Positions 7,821 to 15,860 of a DNA stretch of 64,000 nt are shown here, in pieces. The DNA comes from Compostibacter hankyongensis (lineage in GTDB: Bacteria > Bacteroidota > Bacteroidia > Chitinophagales > Chitinophagaceae), in the NCBI RefSeq assembly GCF_039541075.1, contig NZ_BAABFN010000002.1:372001-436000 (forward strand), in the 5' to 3' direction. Positions within the stretch are counted from its first letter, which is position 1; each line of letters opens with the position of its first letter. Below the pieces are notes generated by a model. That model was given only the letters and a program-made list of their open reading frames with translations. It was not told where the DNA came from and did no database searches. Position numbers and translations under genes: made by a program.

Positions 7821-9323
7821 TCAGTACCCCGGGTTCTGCTGCACGTTCGGATTGCGTTCGGTCTCGTCTGTCGGTATCGGGAAATAGAGATGGGTATCGG
7901 GATCAAATTTCATGAGCGCCGGCGTGGCGGAGCTGAAGAAATCGTTATCCGGTGCAATGAGCCCGCCAAGCGTCCACCGGCGCAGATCAAACCACCGTTG
8001 TCCCTCCCCTGCCAGCTCCCGGAGTCTTTCATCCATGATCCACTGCATGATTCTGTTCCGGTTGGTTTCGGCGCCGGAGAGATTTTCCGGCTGCGTGCCG
8101 CCGGGTACCATGTTACGGGCGCGGGTCCGCACCTGGTTGATCAGCGCAACAGCCGCGGCGGCGCTGCCGCCGGACTGCAGGATGGCCTCTGCTTTCAGCA
8201 GCAGCACATCTGCATATCGCAGGATGCGGGGGTTATTGGTGGAGCCCACGCCGAAGCCGGTCAGCTCATTATTCAGCACATACTTTTTTATCTGCCGGCT
8301 GGCAGGGTCGAGCGTCAGCGGCAGCCGCGGGTCGCCGTCGGTGAAGCTATCCAGCAGCTTTTGTGTCGCGATGAAGATGGGCTGACCATACTGCGCATAG
8401 TTGTTGTCAAAAAAGCCCCAGTAGGCGGAAGCCTGCCCGACGGCATAATCGACGTCGTTGTTGAGATAGACATTATCCACCTGGGTGGGACTGCTGGCCT
8501 GGAATTCAAATAAAGATTCTTCATTGTTTTCGGTGCGGTAGTTGAAGTTGTCTTCAAAATCGGATACCAGCGAAAGACCCGACAGCTGATCAAAAGCGGC
8601 GATGGCCGCCTGATAATCGGCATTGTCTTTCTTCACCGTGGCCCGGAACACCAGACACTTGCCCAACATGCCATACGCGCTGTTCCGCGTCACCCGCCCC
8701 CGGTTGTTGTTGTCCCAGCTTTCCGGTAGCAGACCGGCCGCGGCAGTGAGGTCCCTGATGGCCTGGTCCAGCAGCTGGGTGCCCTCGGAGCCGGGAGGAT
8801 ACAGCTCATCCTGGTGAAGAAAGCGAGTCGTATCGAGGGGGGAGGTGCCGAACATGTTCCAGAGGTTATAGAAGGCAAAAGCCCGGAGAAAGAGGGCTTC
8901 ACCGTGGTTGTAATTTTTGAGCTGCTCGGTGGAAAAAACGCCCTCTTTGACCGAATCGATCTCATAGAGCACTACGTTGGCCCTGGCGATCATCTGGTAG
9001 CAGGCATTGTAATATCCGTTTATCTTGCCGTTTTCGGGCGCCAGCACAAAGTCCTCGAAATTGTTTTGCTGCGTGGCCGTGAGGTCGTCACCCGGCAGGA
9101 GCAAAGCTTCCTGCAGCCAGTTGATATTGTTATAGGAATACAGGTCGGTAAGCTTGGCGTAGATGCCCAGCACCGCCTGCTGAAAAGCGCTTTGTCGCGT
9201 AAAATAGGCCGTTTCGGTAGGCTGGGACGGGTTGATGCGCAACAGCTCCTTGTTACAGGACATCCAGACCATGCAAAGGGTCAGGAGCCCTGTGACCGTT
9301 AATTTTATATTGAAGTTTTTCAT
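7821..9323 (-). CDS. SusD/RagB-family outer membrane lipoprotein
   Basis: This 500-residue protein has a lipoprotein signal ending at Cys23, the SusD N-terminal region with helical TPR-like sequence, and the typical family ending in which a tyrosine follows PNVQQNPG. SusD proteins lie on the cell surface and form the lid over the SusC porin, capturing the glycan or other ligand. It follows the susC gene by about 60 bases in the same operon. The adjacent genes include no glycosidase, so the ligand could be a glycan, peptide or other nutrient. The operon appears to be controlled by the ECF sigma/FecR pair upstream. Confidence 0.93.
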   Translation of the reverse strand: MKNFNIKLTVTGLLTLCMVWMSCNKELLRINPSQPTETAYFTRQSAFQQAVLGIYAKLTDLYSYNNINWLQEALLLPGDDLTATQQNNFEDFVLAPENGKINGYYNACYQMIARANVVLYEIDSVKEGVFSTEQLKNYNHGEALFLRAFAFYNLWNMFGTSPLDTTRFLHQDELYPPGSEGTQLLDQAIRDLTAAAGLLPESWDNNNRGRVTRNSAYGMLGKCLVFRATVKKDNADYQAAIAAFDQLSGLSLVSDFEDNFNYRTENNEESLFEFQASSPTQVDNVYLNNDVDYAVGQASAYWGFFDNNYAQYGQPIFIATQKLLDSFTDGDPRLPLTLDPASRQIKKYVLNNELTGFGVGSTNNPRILRYADVLLLKAEAILQSGGSAAAAVALINQVRTRARNMVPGGTQPENLSGAETNRNRIMQWIMDERLRELAGEGQRWFDLRRWTLGGLIAPDNDFFSSATPALMKFDPDTHLYFPIPTDETERNPNVQQNPGY

Positions 9324-9385
9324 CTGAAGATGGTTTATAAGTTAGATATAGACCGGGTACGGGGTTTCCTCCAAACGGTCTGCAT

Positions 9386-12300
9386 TCAGAAGCTGGCCCT
9401 TATGCCTGCGATGAACTGGCGGGTGCTCGGTACGACGTCGTTTTCCGGATCCGGTCCGCTCCATTTGGTGAGGGTAAACAGATTTACCCCGCTCAGGTAA
9501 AGCCGGATGCTTCTGATAAAACCGGTGCGCTGCAGCAGCGGGGACGGCAGCGTGTACCCCAGCTGGACGTTCTGCAGACGCAGGTAGGCTGCGCTTTCCA
9601 CGAAACGGTCCGACATGCGTGTGTTGTGGTTAGGATCGTTAAAGACCGCCCGGGGCATCGTAGTGCTGTGGTTATCCGCGGTCCAGTGGTTCAGGGTGCT
9701 GGCCAGCTGGTTAATACCGTTTGCGCTCATCGCCTCGCCTACGGCCCGGTATGGGTTGTATTTCTTTACATCTCCCACACCCTGGAAGAATACGGAAAGA
9801 TCAAAACGGCTGTAGCTCAGGCCCAGGTTGAACCCGTAATAATAACCGGGGATAGTGCTGCCGAGATAGGTCTGGTCGTTGTCATTGATCAGGCTGTCGC
9901 GCTGCGTGTTCTTGGTGGTCTGTCCTGCTACGGGATTACCATACAGGTCCTGGAAATAGATATCGCCGGGGCGGGGATCATTTGATCCGATGGCATCGCG
10001 GTACCGGGCTTTCCAGTCATCCGTTTCCTGGGTGTTCTGGAAGATCCCGCCGACTTTATAACCATATATATAACCTATGGGATAACCTTCTTCCAGCCCC
10101 AGGGGCCGGTTGGGAATGTGCAGGTATAACGAGCGCACCTCGTTGTGTACGGTGGTGAGGTTTGCAGAGACGGAAAAGCCCAGCTTTCCGAAATTCCGGT
10201 TATATCCCGCCTGGAGCTCGAAGCCCCTGTTCAGCACATCGGCGACGTTCTGATCCATCGGCATTTCTATCCCTGCATTGGCGGGCAGGGGGACGCTTTG
10301 GATGATCCCTTTGGTCATCTTGTGATAATAATCCGCCGTCAGGGAAAGGGTATTGTTAAACAAAAGTGCGTCGATGCCTACACTCGTTGTATATACTTTT
10401 TCCCAGCTGAGGTTCTCATTGGAGAATGTGGGGAGAAAGGAGGCAATCTGCATGTTCCCGTGACCATCTCCGTCGCCGGAGCCCAAGGCGTAATGCGGGT
10501 TGAAGCTTGCGGTATAGAGGTAGGCGAAACCGGAAGTGGTCTGTTCGTTCCCCAATACGCCGTAGCCGCCCCTGATCTTGAGGTCGTTCAGCCAGCTGAG
10601 GCTTTTCATAAAATCTTCCCGGGTGATGCGCCAGGCCACGGAAAAAGAGGGGAACGTTCCCCACTGGTGCCCGGGAGCGAAGCGGGAAGAGCCATCCCTT
10701 CTTACCGTGGCATCGAGGTAGTATTCGTCATTGTACTTATAGCTCAGGCGTCCGAGGTAGCCGATGAGCGCATAATTCTGCCAGCGGCTGTAAGAGCCGC
10801 CCGCATAAGGCAGGATCGATTCATAATAGCGCAGATCGGGATCGGCATAGTTGACCTGGGTGGAGGACGATCCCATGACGTCCCAGGTATAGTGCTGGTC
10901 GGATGCGTCGGCCATCAGCTCTATGGAGTGTTTGCCAAAAATGCGGCTGTAATCCACGTTAAGCGCCTTGATCAGGTTGTTCGTCCGGGTTTGCCGCAGG
11001 GTCATCGCACCGCCGGCATCTCCGTTCTGACTTTGATAGGGATTGCCGGGCGTCTGCGAGAACAGCCATCCCCGGTAATCGGTCCAGGTTTTCCGTTTGA
11101 GATTGTATAATTCCCCGCTGACGGTAGCCCTGATCTTCAGGCCGGTCAGCGGCGTTATCTGCGCATAGGCGCTGCCGATAAACATCTGGTTGTTGTACGT
11201 GGTGCTGTTAAAGGCCTGCTCGCCGAGCGCATTGGTAACGGCCTGCGGTCCCCAGAGCAGCGTAGGCCCCTGATCGAAGAGCGAATCCGGACCGGGGACA
11301 AGGCGACCCGGATCGTAATCGGGGTTGACCTTAAAGGTACCGCTGACTACCGGTGCAAAGCCGCCCCGGCCGTTGGGATCATAGATCGGCTGCCAGGGCG
11401 GAGCTTTGAAAATGGAAAGATCGCCCTGCGTATTCTGGAGCGTGTTTTCATCGGCGAGACGGAGGTTCAGGCCGGTTTCGAAGAACTTGTTGACGCGGGC
11501 GGTAAGGTTGCTGGCGACGGTATACCGCTCCTGGTTATTCTGCTTCAGTCCGCCGCTCATATAGGTATAGCCTGCCGAAACATAATAGTTGGTATGGCTG
11601 GTGCCCCCGGATATCCGCGCCGAATAATTGTTGACCGGCGCATTTTTCTTCAGCAGGGCTTTCTGCCAGTCGTAGCTGGGACTGTTGCCGAGGTATTCCG
11701 CCCTTTCGGGATCGTAAGCAGGGCCGAAGGTGCTGGCCCCGATGGCAACGGGAAGATGAGTGGCTGCATCGAGCGTGGGGTTGTTGGCATAGGCTTCCTG
11801 GTAGAGCGCGGCAAATTGCGGGGTATTGAGCAGCTTAAAGGTCTGGGGGATGTTCTGGAAGCCCATGGAAGCGTTCAGGTCCAGCCTGGCAGTGCCTTCC
11901 TGCCCTTTTTTGGTGGTGATCAGGATGACCCCGTTGGCCGCGCGTACACCGTATACTGCGGCAGCGGAAGCATCTTTTAAAACAGAGATGGATGCGATGT
12001 CATCGGGGTTGATCAGGGTGAAGATATTGATGGGCGACCTTACGTCGGTCACCCGTACATCATTGGTAACGCCTGAGCCGCCCTCGGCCACCGGCACGCC
12101 GTCGATCACATAGAGGGGATTGGCATCGTTAAAAGTATTTACACCCCGGATGCGGATGGTCGGCCGTCCCGAGGGGTCGCCGCCTGCAGACGTTACGTTC
12201 ACCCCTGCCATCTGACCTTTCATGGCCAGCTCCGGCGTCATCGCGGTGCTTTTCTCTATCGTTTCGGCATTGATATCCGATATGGCCCCGGTAAGGTCTT

Positions 12301-12958
12301 TCTTCTGCCGCGTTCCGTAGCCGATCACCACCACCTCCGACATGGTTTTGGAAGAAGACTCCAGGGCGATATTGAGCTGGGGTCGCCCGTTGACGGCAAT
12401 CTCCTGGTCCACATAGCCGAGAAAAGATACCACCAGTACGGCGTTGTCCGGTACATCCAGCTTGTAGGCCCCGCTTTCATCGGTAATCGTACCCGTGTTC
12501 CCGTCTTTAACGCGTATGGTCACCCCGGCCAACGTTTTGCCGTTGGCGGCATCGGTGACTTTTCCTTCGATATGGATGACGCCGGAGGCGGGGCCCTTTA
12601 CGGTAATCGTGATCAGGTTGTTATCCAGGATTTTGTAGACCAGGCCGGTATGGGCAAAAGTCTTTTCCAGTACCTGCCCGATCGTTTCGTTTTTTGCGGT
12701 AAGCGTTATTTTATTTTTCGGGAGTATGTTATCCGAGTAAATAAACCGGTAGCTGTACAGATGCTCCATCAGCGTCAGCGCTTTTTTGATCTTTACCGAT
12801 TTCAGGTCAAGGCTGATTCTTTCCTGCGAATAAACGACCGCCGAATAGGTATTGAAACAAAAGGCAGTTATCAGGAGCAGGGATAACTTCATGATGAGTA
12901 GAGATTTGAGCAGCCTTCCGGGAGGGAAGAAAGGCTTCCGGAGTGATTTTTTTTGCAT
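9386..12958 (-). CDS. SusC/RagA TonB-dependent transporter with N-terminal STN signalling domain
   Basis: This 1190-residue outer membrane importer has, in order, a signal peptide (to about residue 44), an STN domain (about 45-115), a CarboxypepD_reg-like domain (about 127-205), the TonB plug with SEVVVIGYGT (about 208-345) and the 22-strand barrel. The STN domain marks it as a transducer: ligand binding is signalled to the FecR anti-sigma factor encoded upstream, freeing the ECF sigma factor. SusD follows directly. A 156-base spacer separates it from fecR and contains a predicted antisense RNA ending in an oppositely directed terminator. Confidence 0.94.
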   Translation of the reverse strand: MQKKSLRKPFFPPGRLLKSLLIMKLSLLLITAFCFNTYSAVVYSQERISLDLKSVKIKKALTLMEHLYSYRFIYSDNILPKNKITLTAKNETIGQVLEKTFAHTGLVYKILDNNLITITVKGPASGVIHIEGKVTDAANGKTLAGVTIRVKDGNTGTITDESGAYKLDVPDNAVLVVSFLGYVDQEIAVNGRPQLNIALESSSKTMSEVVVIGYGTRQKKDLTGAISDINAETIEKSTAMTPELAMKGQMAGVNVTSAGGDPSGRPTIRIRGVNTFNDANPLYVIDGVPVAEGGSGVTNDVRVTDVRSPINIFTLINPDDIASISVLKDASAAAVYGVRAANGVILITTKKGQEGTARLDLNASMGFQNIPQTFKLLNTPQFAALYQEAYANNPTLDAATHLPVAIGASTFGPAYDPERAEYLGNSPSYDWQKALLKKNAPVNNYSARISGGTSHTNYYVSAGYTYMSGGLKQNNQERYTVASNLTARVNKFFETGLNLRLADENTLQNTQGDLSIFKAPPWQPIYDPNGRGGFAPVVSGTFKVNPDYDPGRLVPGPDSLFDQGPTLLWGPQAVTNALGEQAFNSTTYNNQMFIGSAYAQITPLTGLKIRATVSGELYNLKRKTWTDYRGWLFSQTPGNPYQSQNGDAGGAMTLRQTRTNNLIKALNVDYSRIFGKHSIELMADASDQHYTWDVMGSSSTQVNYADPDLRYYESILPYAGGSYSRWQNYALIGYLGRLSYKYNDEYYLDATVRRDGSSRFAPGHQWGTFPSFSVAWRITREDFMKSLSWLNDLKIRGGYGVLGNEQTTSGFAYLYTASFNPHYALGSGDGDGHGNMQIASFLPTFSNENLSWEKVYTTSVGIDALLFNNTLSLTADYYHKMTKGIIQSVPLPANAGIEMPMDQNVADVLNRGFELQAGYNRNFGKLGFSVSANLTTVHNEVRSLYLHIPNRPLGLEEGYPIGYIYGYKVGGIFQNTQETDDWKARYRDAIGSNDPRPGDIYFQDLYGNPVAGQTTKNTQRDSLINDNDQTYLGSTIPGYYYGFNLGLSYSRFDLSVFFQGVGDVKKYNPYRAVGEAMSANGINQLASTLNHWTADNHSTTMPRAVFNDPNHNTRMSDRFVESAAYLRLQNVQLGYTLPSPLLQRTGFIRSIRLYLSGVNLFTLTKWSGPDPENDVVPSTRQFIAGIRASF

Positions 12959-12971
12959 ACATTTGAAATTG

Positions 12972-13061
12972 ACGGATAAAAAAATGGAAGAAAGCGCACT
13001 TTGGTAAAACTGCTTTTTTCCTTGACTGTCTGGGGAGATGCTCGCAACATCTCCCTTTTTT
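12972..13061 (+). ncRNA. Predicted antisense small RNA in the susC leader (DonS-like arrangement)
   Basis: A plus-strand intrinsic terminator (13033-13061) sits between fecR and susC, both of which are on the minus strand, so it cannot serve them. About 60 bases earlier, TACATTTG (12958-12965) matches the Bacteroidota -7 box TAnnTTTG exactly, though no -33 box is seen. Together they predict a transcript of about 90 bases complementary to the susC 5' leader. Cis-antisense RNAs of this size and position repress ECF/FecR-type PULs in Bacteroides fragilis (DonS family). The start point is inferred and expression is unproven. Confidence 0.4.
13033..13061 (+). terminator. Intrinsic terminator facing against the flanking genes
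   Basis: GGGAGATG (13033-13040) and CATCTCCC (13048-13055) form a perfect 8-bp stem with a 7-base loop, followed by six T (13056-13061) on the plus strand. On the minus strand the T-run would be missing, so termination is directional, against susC and fecR. Confidence 0.7.
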
Positions 13062-13114
13062 GTTGAGGTGGGAAGTAGTGTTCACGTCATGGCGTTATTT
13101 TTTATAGTAAAGGC

Positions 13115-14176
13115 TCATTTTTTACTGATCCGGATGCTGTTTCCTTCCATATGATAGCGGAAGGGGACGGAGAACTGCATGGCCTGCATGGCCTGGTCGA
13201 TGGTTTCATTCCGGATGATCCCTGAGAACCGGGTTTGACTGATGACCGTATCGGAAAAAGATATTTTTACATTGTACCATCTTTCCATCTTGCGGGCCAG
13301 CTCGGCGAAAGGCTCATTGTCAAAGACCAGGGTGTTCTGTACCCAGGCGGTTTCCGGAAAAAGTCCTCCGTGTACGGGCTTTATCCGGGCAATGGTATAC
13401 AGCGTGGTCTCTTCGTGATCGTCCTGCGGATGTTTTTTTATTTCCTGCAGGGTAGCGCCGACGGGTATGGTGATCTTTTCCTGCGGTTTCAGCAATATTT
13501 TCCGTTCGGGCTCCCGGGGATCGGTGATCTCGATAGCCCCTTCAATCAGCGTGGCCTCGAATTGCGTATCGCCGGGATAGGATTTCACCTCGAAAGCGGT
13601 ACCGATATCCCGGATCTCCAGTTCGGAGGCATGCACGACAAAGGGGTGTGCTTCGTCATGAACAACTTCAAAAAAGGCTTCTCCTTTCAGGGTTACCTCG
13701 CGGATGCCGGTACGGGAAAAATCGTTGTAGGAGAGGTTGCTTCCGCTGTTTAGCCACACCTTGGTGCCGTCGGGCAGCACGATCTTTGAGCGGGAGCCGG
13801 GCTGGGTGGATACTTCATTGGAGGCCCGGAAATCCTTTTTCGCGATATCCGGGGATGCCAGGGAAAAATACAGCCAGAGTCCTGTGGTAACGAGCACGGC
13901 TGCCGCTGCAGCCATCACCCAGCGCCGAAGCCTGTGTCCGGCTTCCGGCCCGGCATCGGCATGAAGCCGCTGCTCCAGGCTTTTCCAGCCGGCCTCCTCA
14001 TCGCGGGGCTGTTCCGCCAGGGTAAGTTTTTTCCCCAATATTCTTTTTAGAAAAGCATGGGCAGCCCCTACGGGCTCGTTCTCCCGGAGCATCCGTTCGA
14101 GCGTTTCACGCTCTGCAGGGGTAATATCCCCACTGTCTTTTCTGGCCATCAGCCGCCAGATGCTGTTTGCAGACAT
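13115..14176 (-). CDS. FecR-family anti-sigma factor
   Basis: This 353-residue inner membrane protein has a cytoplasmic sigma-binding part (1-85), a single membrane segment near 86-106, a FecR domain (about 125-220, with GSRSKIVLPDGTKVWLNSGS) and a C-terminal DUF4974-like domain that meets the transporter STN domain. It would hold the ECF sigma factor of the adjacent gene inactive until the SusC transducer binds ligand. The ATG at 14176 was preferred over 14239 because the first 21 residues of the longer frame do not resemble FecR proteins. It lies about 100 bases after the sigma gene in the same direction. Confidence 0.92.
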   Translation of the reverse strand: MSANSIWRLMARKDSGDITPAERETLERMLRENEPVGAAHAFLKRILGKKLTLAEQPRDEEAGWKSLEQRLHADAGPEAGHRLRRWVMAAAAAVLVTTGLWLYFSLASPDIAKKDFRASNEVSTQPGSRSKIVLPDGTKVWLNSGSNLSYNDFSRTGIREVTLKGEAFFEVVHDEAHPFVVHASELEIRDIGTAFEVKSYPGDTQFEATLIEGAIEITDPREPERKILLKPQEKITIPVGATLQEIKKHPQDDHEETTLYTIARIKPVHGGLFPETAWVQNTLVFDNEPFAELARKMERWYNVKISFSDTVISQTRFSGIIRNETIDQAMQAMQFSVPFRYHMEGNSIRISKK

Positions 14177-14276
14177 AAAAAACCTGTGGTCTTGACTTAT
14201 ATGACGGAAAAGCGGAGACGATACCCTTAAAGTGATCAAAAAAAAGCCGGCGGAGCGGTGGTGGCCTGAATGGCCG

Positions 14277-14843
14277 TTACTGTCGTGAGGCGGCCGGCAG
14301 CTGAAAGAGGATGGCGTTATGCAGTCTTTTGAGGGCGATGCTCATCTGGGTCTCTACGGTTTTCAGCTGCAGGTTGAGCAGGAGGGCCACATCCCGGTAT
14401 TTCAATCCGTCCATTTTGACAAGCTTGAAGATCAGCCTGCATTTGGGTGGCAGGTCATTGATGGCAAGGTTTATCTTTTTCAGAAGCTCTGCAGAGATCA
14501 TCAGCTCTTCGGGGGTGGCTTCCACCAGCAAGGGCGGCAGCTGTACTTCATCGAGGTTATAAATACGCTTCCCCGAGGTTTTCCGGAGATAGTCGATGCT
14601 GATATTCCGGGTGAGGATATAGCTATAGGATTTCAGGTTCTCTATCTGTTCCAGGCGGGACCGCTGCTGCCATATCCTGAGGAAGACGTCTTCCACGATC
14701 TCCTCTGCGAGCGGCCGGGAGCGGATGATGGTCATGGCCAGCTGAAAGAGCTGCCCGCTCCAGCATTCATATAATTCCCTCAGGGCAGATTCGTCTCCCC
14801 CGGCGATACGGAATTGCAAATGCTTTGTATGGTCCTGCAGCAT
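14277..14843 (-). CDS. ECF RNA polymerase sigma factor (sigma-70 family, FecI-like)
   Basis: This 188-residue sigma factor has region 2 at about residues 20-90 (including EEIVEDVFLRIWQQR) and region 4 at about 125-180 with LKYRDVALLLNLQLKTVETQ, a helix-turn-helix for the -35 element. It would drive the downstream susC/susD operon when released by FecR. A TAGGTTTG sequence (14851-14858, minus strand) matches the -7 consensus and would place the start point almost at the ATG; no clear -33 box accompanies it. Gene order sigma, fecR, susC, susD is standard for this class of locus. Confidence 0.93.
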   Translation of the reverse strand: MLQDHTKHLQFRIAGGDESALRELYECWSGQLFQLAMTIIRSRPLAEEIVEDVFLRIWQQRSRLEQIENLKSYSYILTRNISIDYLRKTSGKRIYNLDEVQLPPLLVEATPEELMISAELLKKINLAINDLPPKCRLIFKLVKMDGLKYRDVALLLNLQLKTVETQMSIALKRLHNAILFQLPAASRQ

Positions 14844-14900
14844 CCTGCAACAAACCTAATCGTTTTTTGTATGTATGTGTAAAAAAAATGGTTGAGGCGG

Positions 14901-15113
14901 CTACAGTTCCGTTGCCCGGATGTCCAGCGAGGCCAGCATTGTTATTACTTCCTCGCAGGTTATCCCGGCAGATACCAGCCTGAAGATGTTGTCGCAGTCA
15001 TCAAAGTCGAAATTCCAGGACCGTACCTTTTGTTCCCGGCTGAACAGCCTGCGGAGCGCTTCCAGGTCGGTCTGCTCCGAAGCATCGGTCTTAAAAACAA
15101 GTATTTCTTCCAC
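14901..15113 (-). CDS. Small conserved protein of unknown function, TetR-associated
   Basis: This 70-residue acidic protein resembles small Bacteroidota proteins with the pattern ILVFKT near the start and WNFDFDDCDNIFR in the middle, a ferredoxin-like fold related in shape to heavy-metal-associated domains but lacking CxxC. Its function is not known. It starts 10 bases after the tetR stop, so it is very likely in the same autoregulated transcript. It could be a small sensor or partner of the regulator, but this is only inferred from position. Confidence 0.7.
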   Translation of the reverse strand: MEEILVFKTDASEQTDLEALRRLFSREQKVRSWNFDFDDCDNIFRLVSAGITCEEVITMLASLDIRATEL

Positions 15114-15123
15114 GGTAAGGTAT

Positions 15124-15699
15124 TTATGATGTCAGGCCATATTTTTTTTCAATCAGGTGCTGTATATCCTGTATGGGATAGTCCGGCATCGATACATAGG
15201 ACAGCCCTACGCCGTCGAACAAGGCGCAAAGCAGGTAGACCTCGGCTTCGGGATCCGCATAGCCCAGATCGGCGAATATCCGGGTCATCTCTCCTATCCA
15301 TTTTTTCCGGACATATTCCAGCTCGTTTTTTAATCCTTTTACGACCTCGGGCTGAACCGTTAAGGCGAGGGTGAGACGCAGCAGCTTTGTTTCCTGCAGG
15401 ATAAAACGGAAGGAGTAATCGCTGATCTGTTTCAGAAACTGCTGCGGCGAAAGCTGATCCCGGTCTTCGAACATGGCTTCGCTCTCGGCGATCAGGGTGC
15501 TGAAGATGCCTTTGAGGATATCTCCCTTACCCTTAAAATAATAATAGATAAGCCCCTTGGATACCTTTGCCCGGCCGGCTATGCTGTCTACTGTGGTCCG
15601 GGCATAACCCTTGGCCGCGAAAAGCCAGAGGGCAGCGTCTATGATCTTTCTCCTGGGATCAGCGGTCCCCGGGTGCGGCCTTTGGGTATGGTTGCTCAT
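15124..15699 (-). CDS. TetR/AcrR-family transcriptional regulator
   Basis: This 191-residue repressor has the TetR N-terminal three-helix HTH (residues about 16-60, with AKGYARTTVDSIAGRAKVSK and IYYYFKGKGDIL) and a variable ligand-binding C-terminal part. A perfect 18-bp palindrome overlaps its promoter, so it almost surely represses itself and the small gene behind it. No transporter or enzyme gene adjoins that could be its main target; the next gene upstream reads in the same direction and lies 160 bases away. The ligand is unknown. Confidence 0.92.
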   Translation of the reverse strand: MSNHTQRPHPGTADPRRKIIDAALWLFAAKGYARTTVDSIAGRAKVSKGLIYYYFKGKGDILKGIFSTLIAESEAMFEDRDQLSPQQFLKQISDYSFRFILQETKLLRLTLALTVQPEVVKGLKNELEYVRKKWIGEMTRIFADLGYADPEAEVYLLCALFDGVGLSYVSMPDYPIQDIQHLIEKKYGLTS

Positions 15700-15726
15700 C
15701 GTCTTTAAAAACGACCAGTCCTAAAC

Positions 15727-15744
15727 TGACTGACCGGTCAGTCA
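15727..15744. promoter_or_regulatory. TetR operator: perfect 18-bp palindrome
   Basis: TGACTGACCGGTCAGTCA is a perfect palindrome 28 bases before the tetR ATG, overlapping the last bases of the -7 box and the predicted start point. This size and symmetry are typical of TetR/AcrR operators and predict direct autorepression. Confidence 0.8.
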
Positions 15745-15773
15745 AAAGTAGAACTTGTTCATGAGAGGACCAA
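15743..15773 (-). promoter_or_regulatory. tetR promoter
   Basis: On the minus strand TTG (15771-15773) and TACTTTTG (15743-15750) are separated by exactly 20 bases, matching the Bacteroidota sigma-A promoter TTTG-N19-21-TAnnTTTG. The operator palindrome begins at its downstream edge. Confidence 0.7.
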
Positions 15774-15860
15774 TTTTTTTTCTGTGTGATTTTCTCCCGC
15801 GGCTGCCGGGGCACCACATAAAAAATCAATATATTGACATGATCATTAAAAGGGAGGAGC

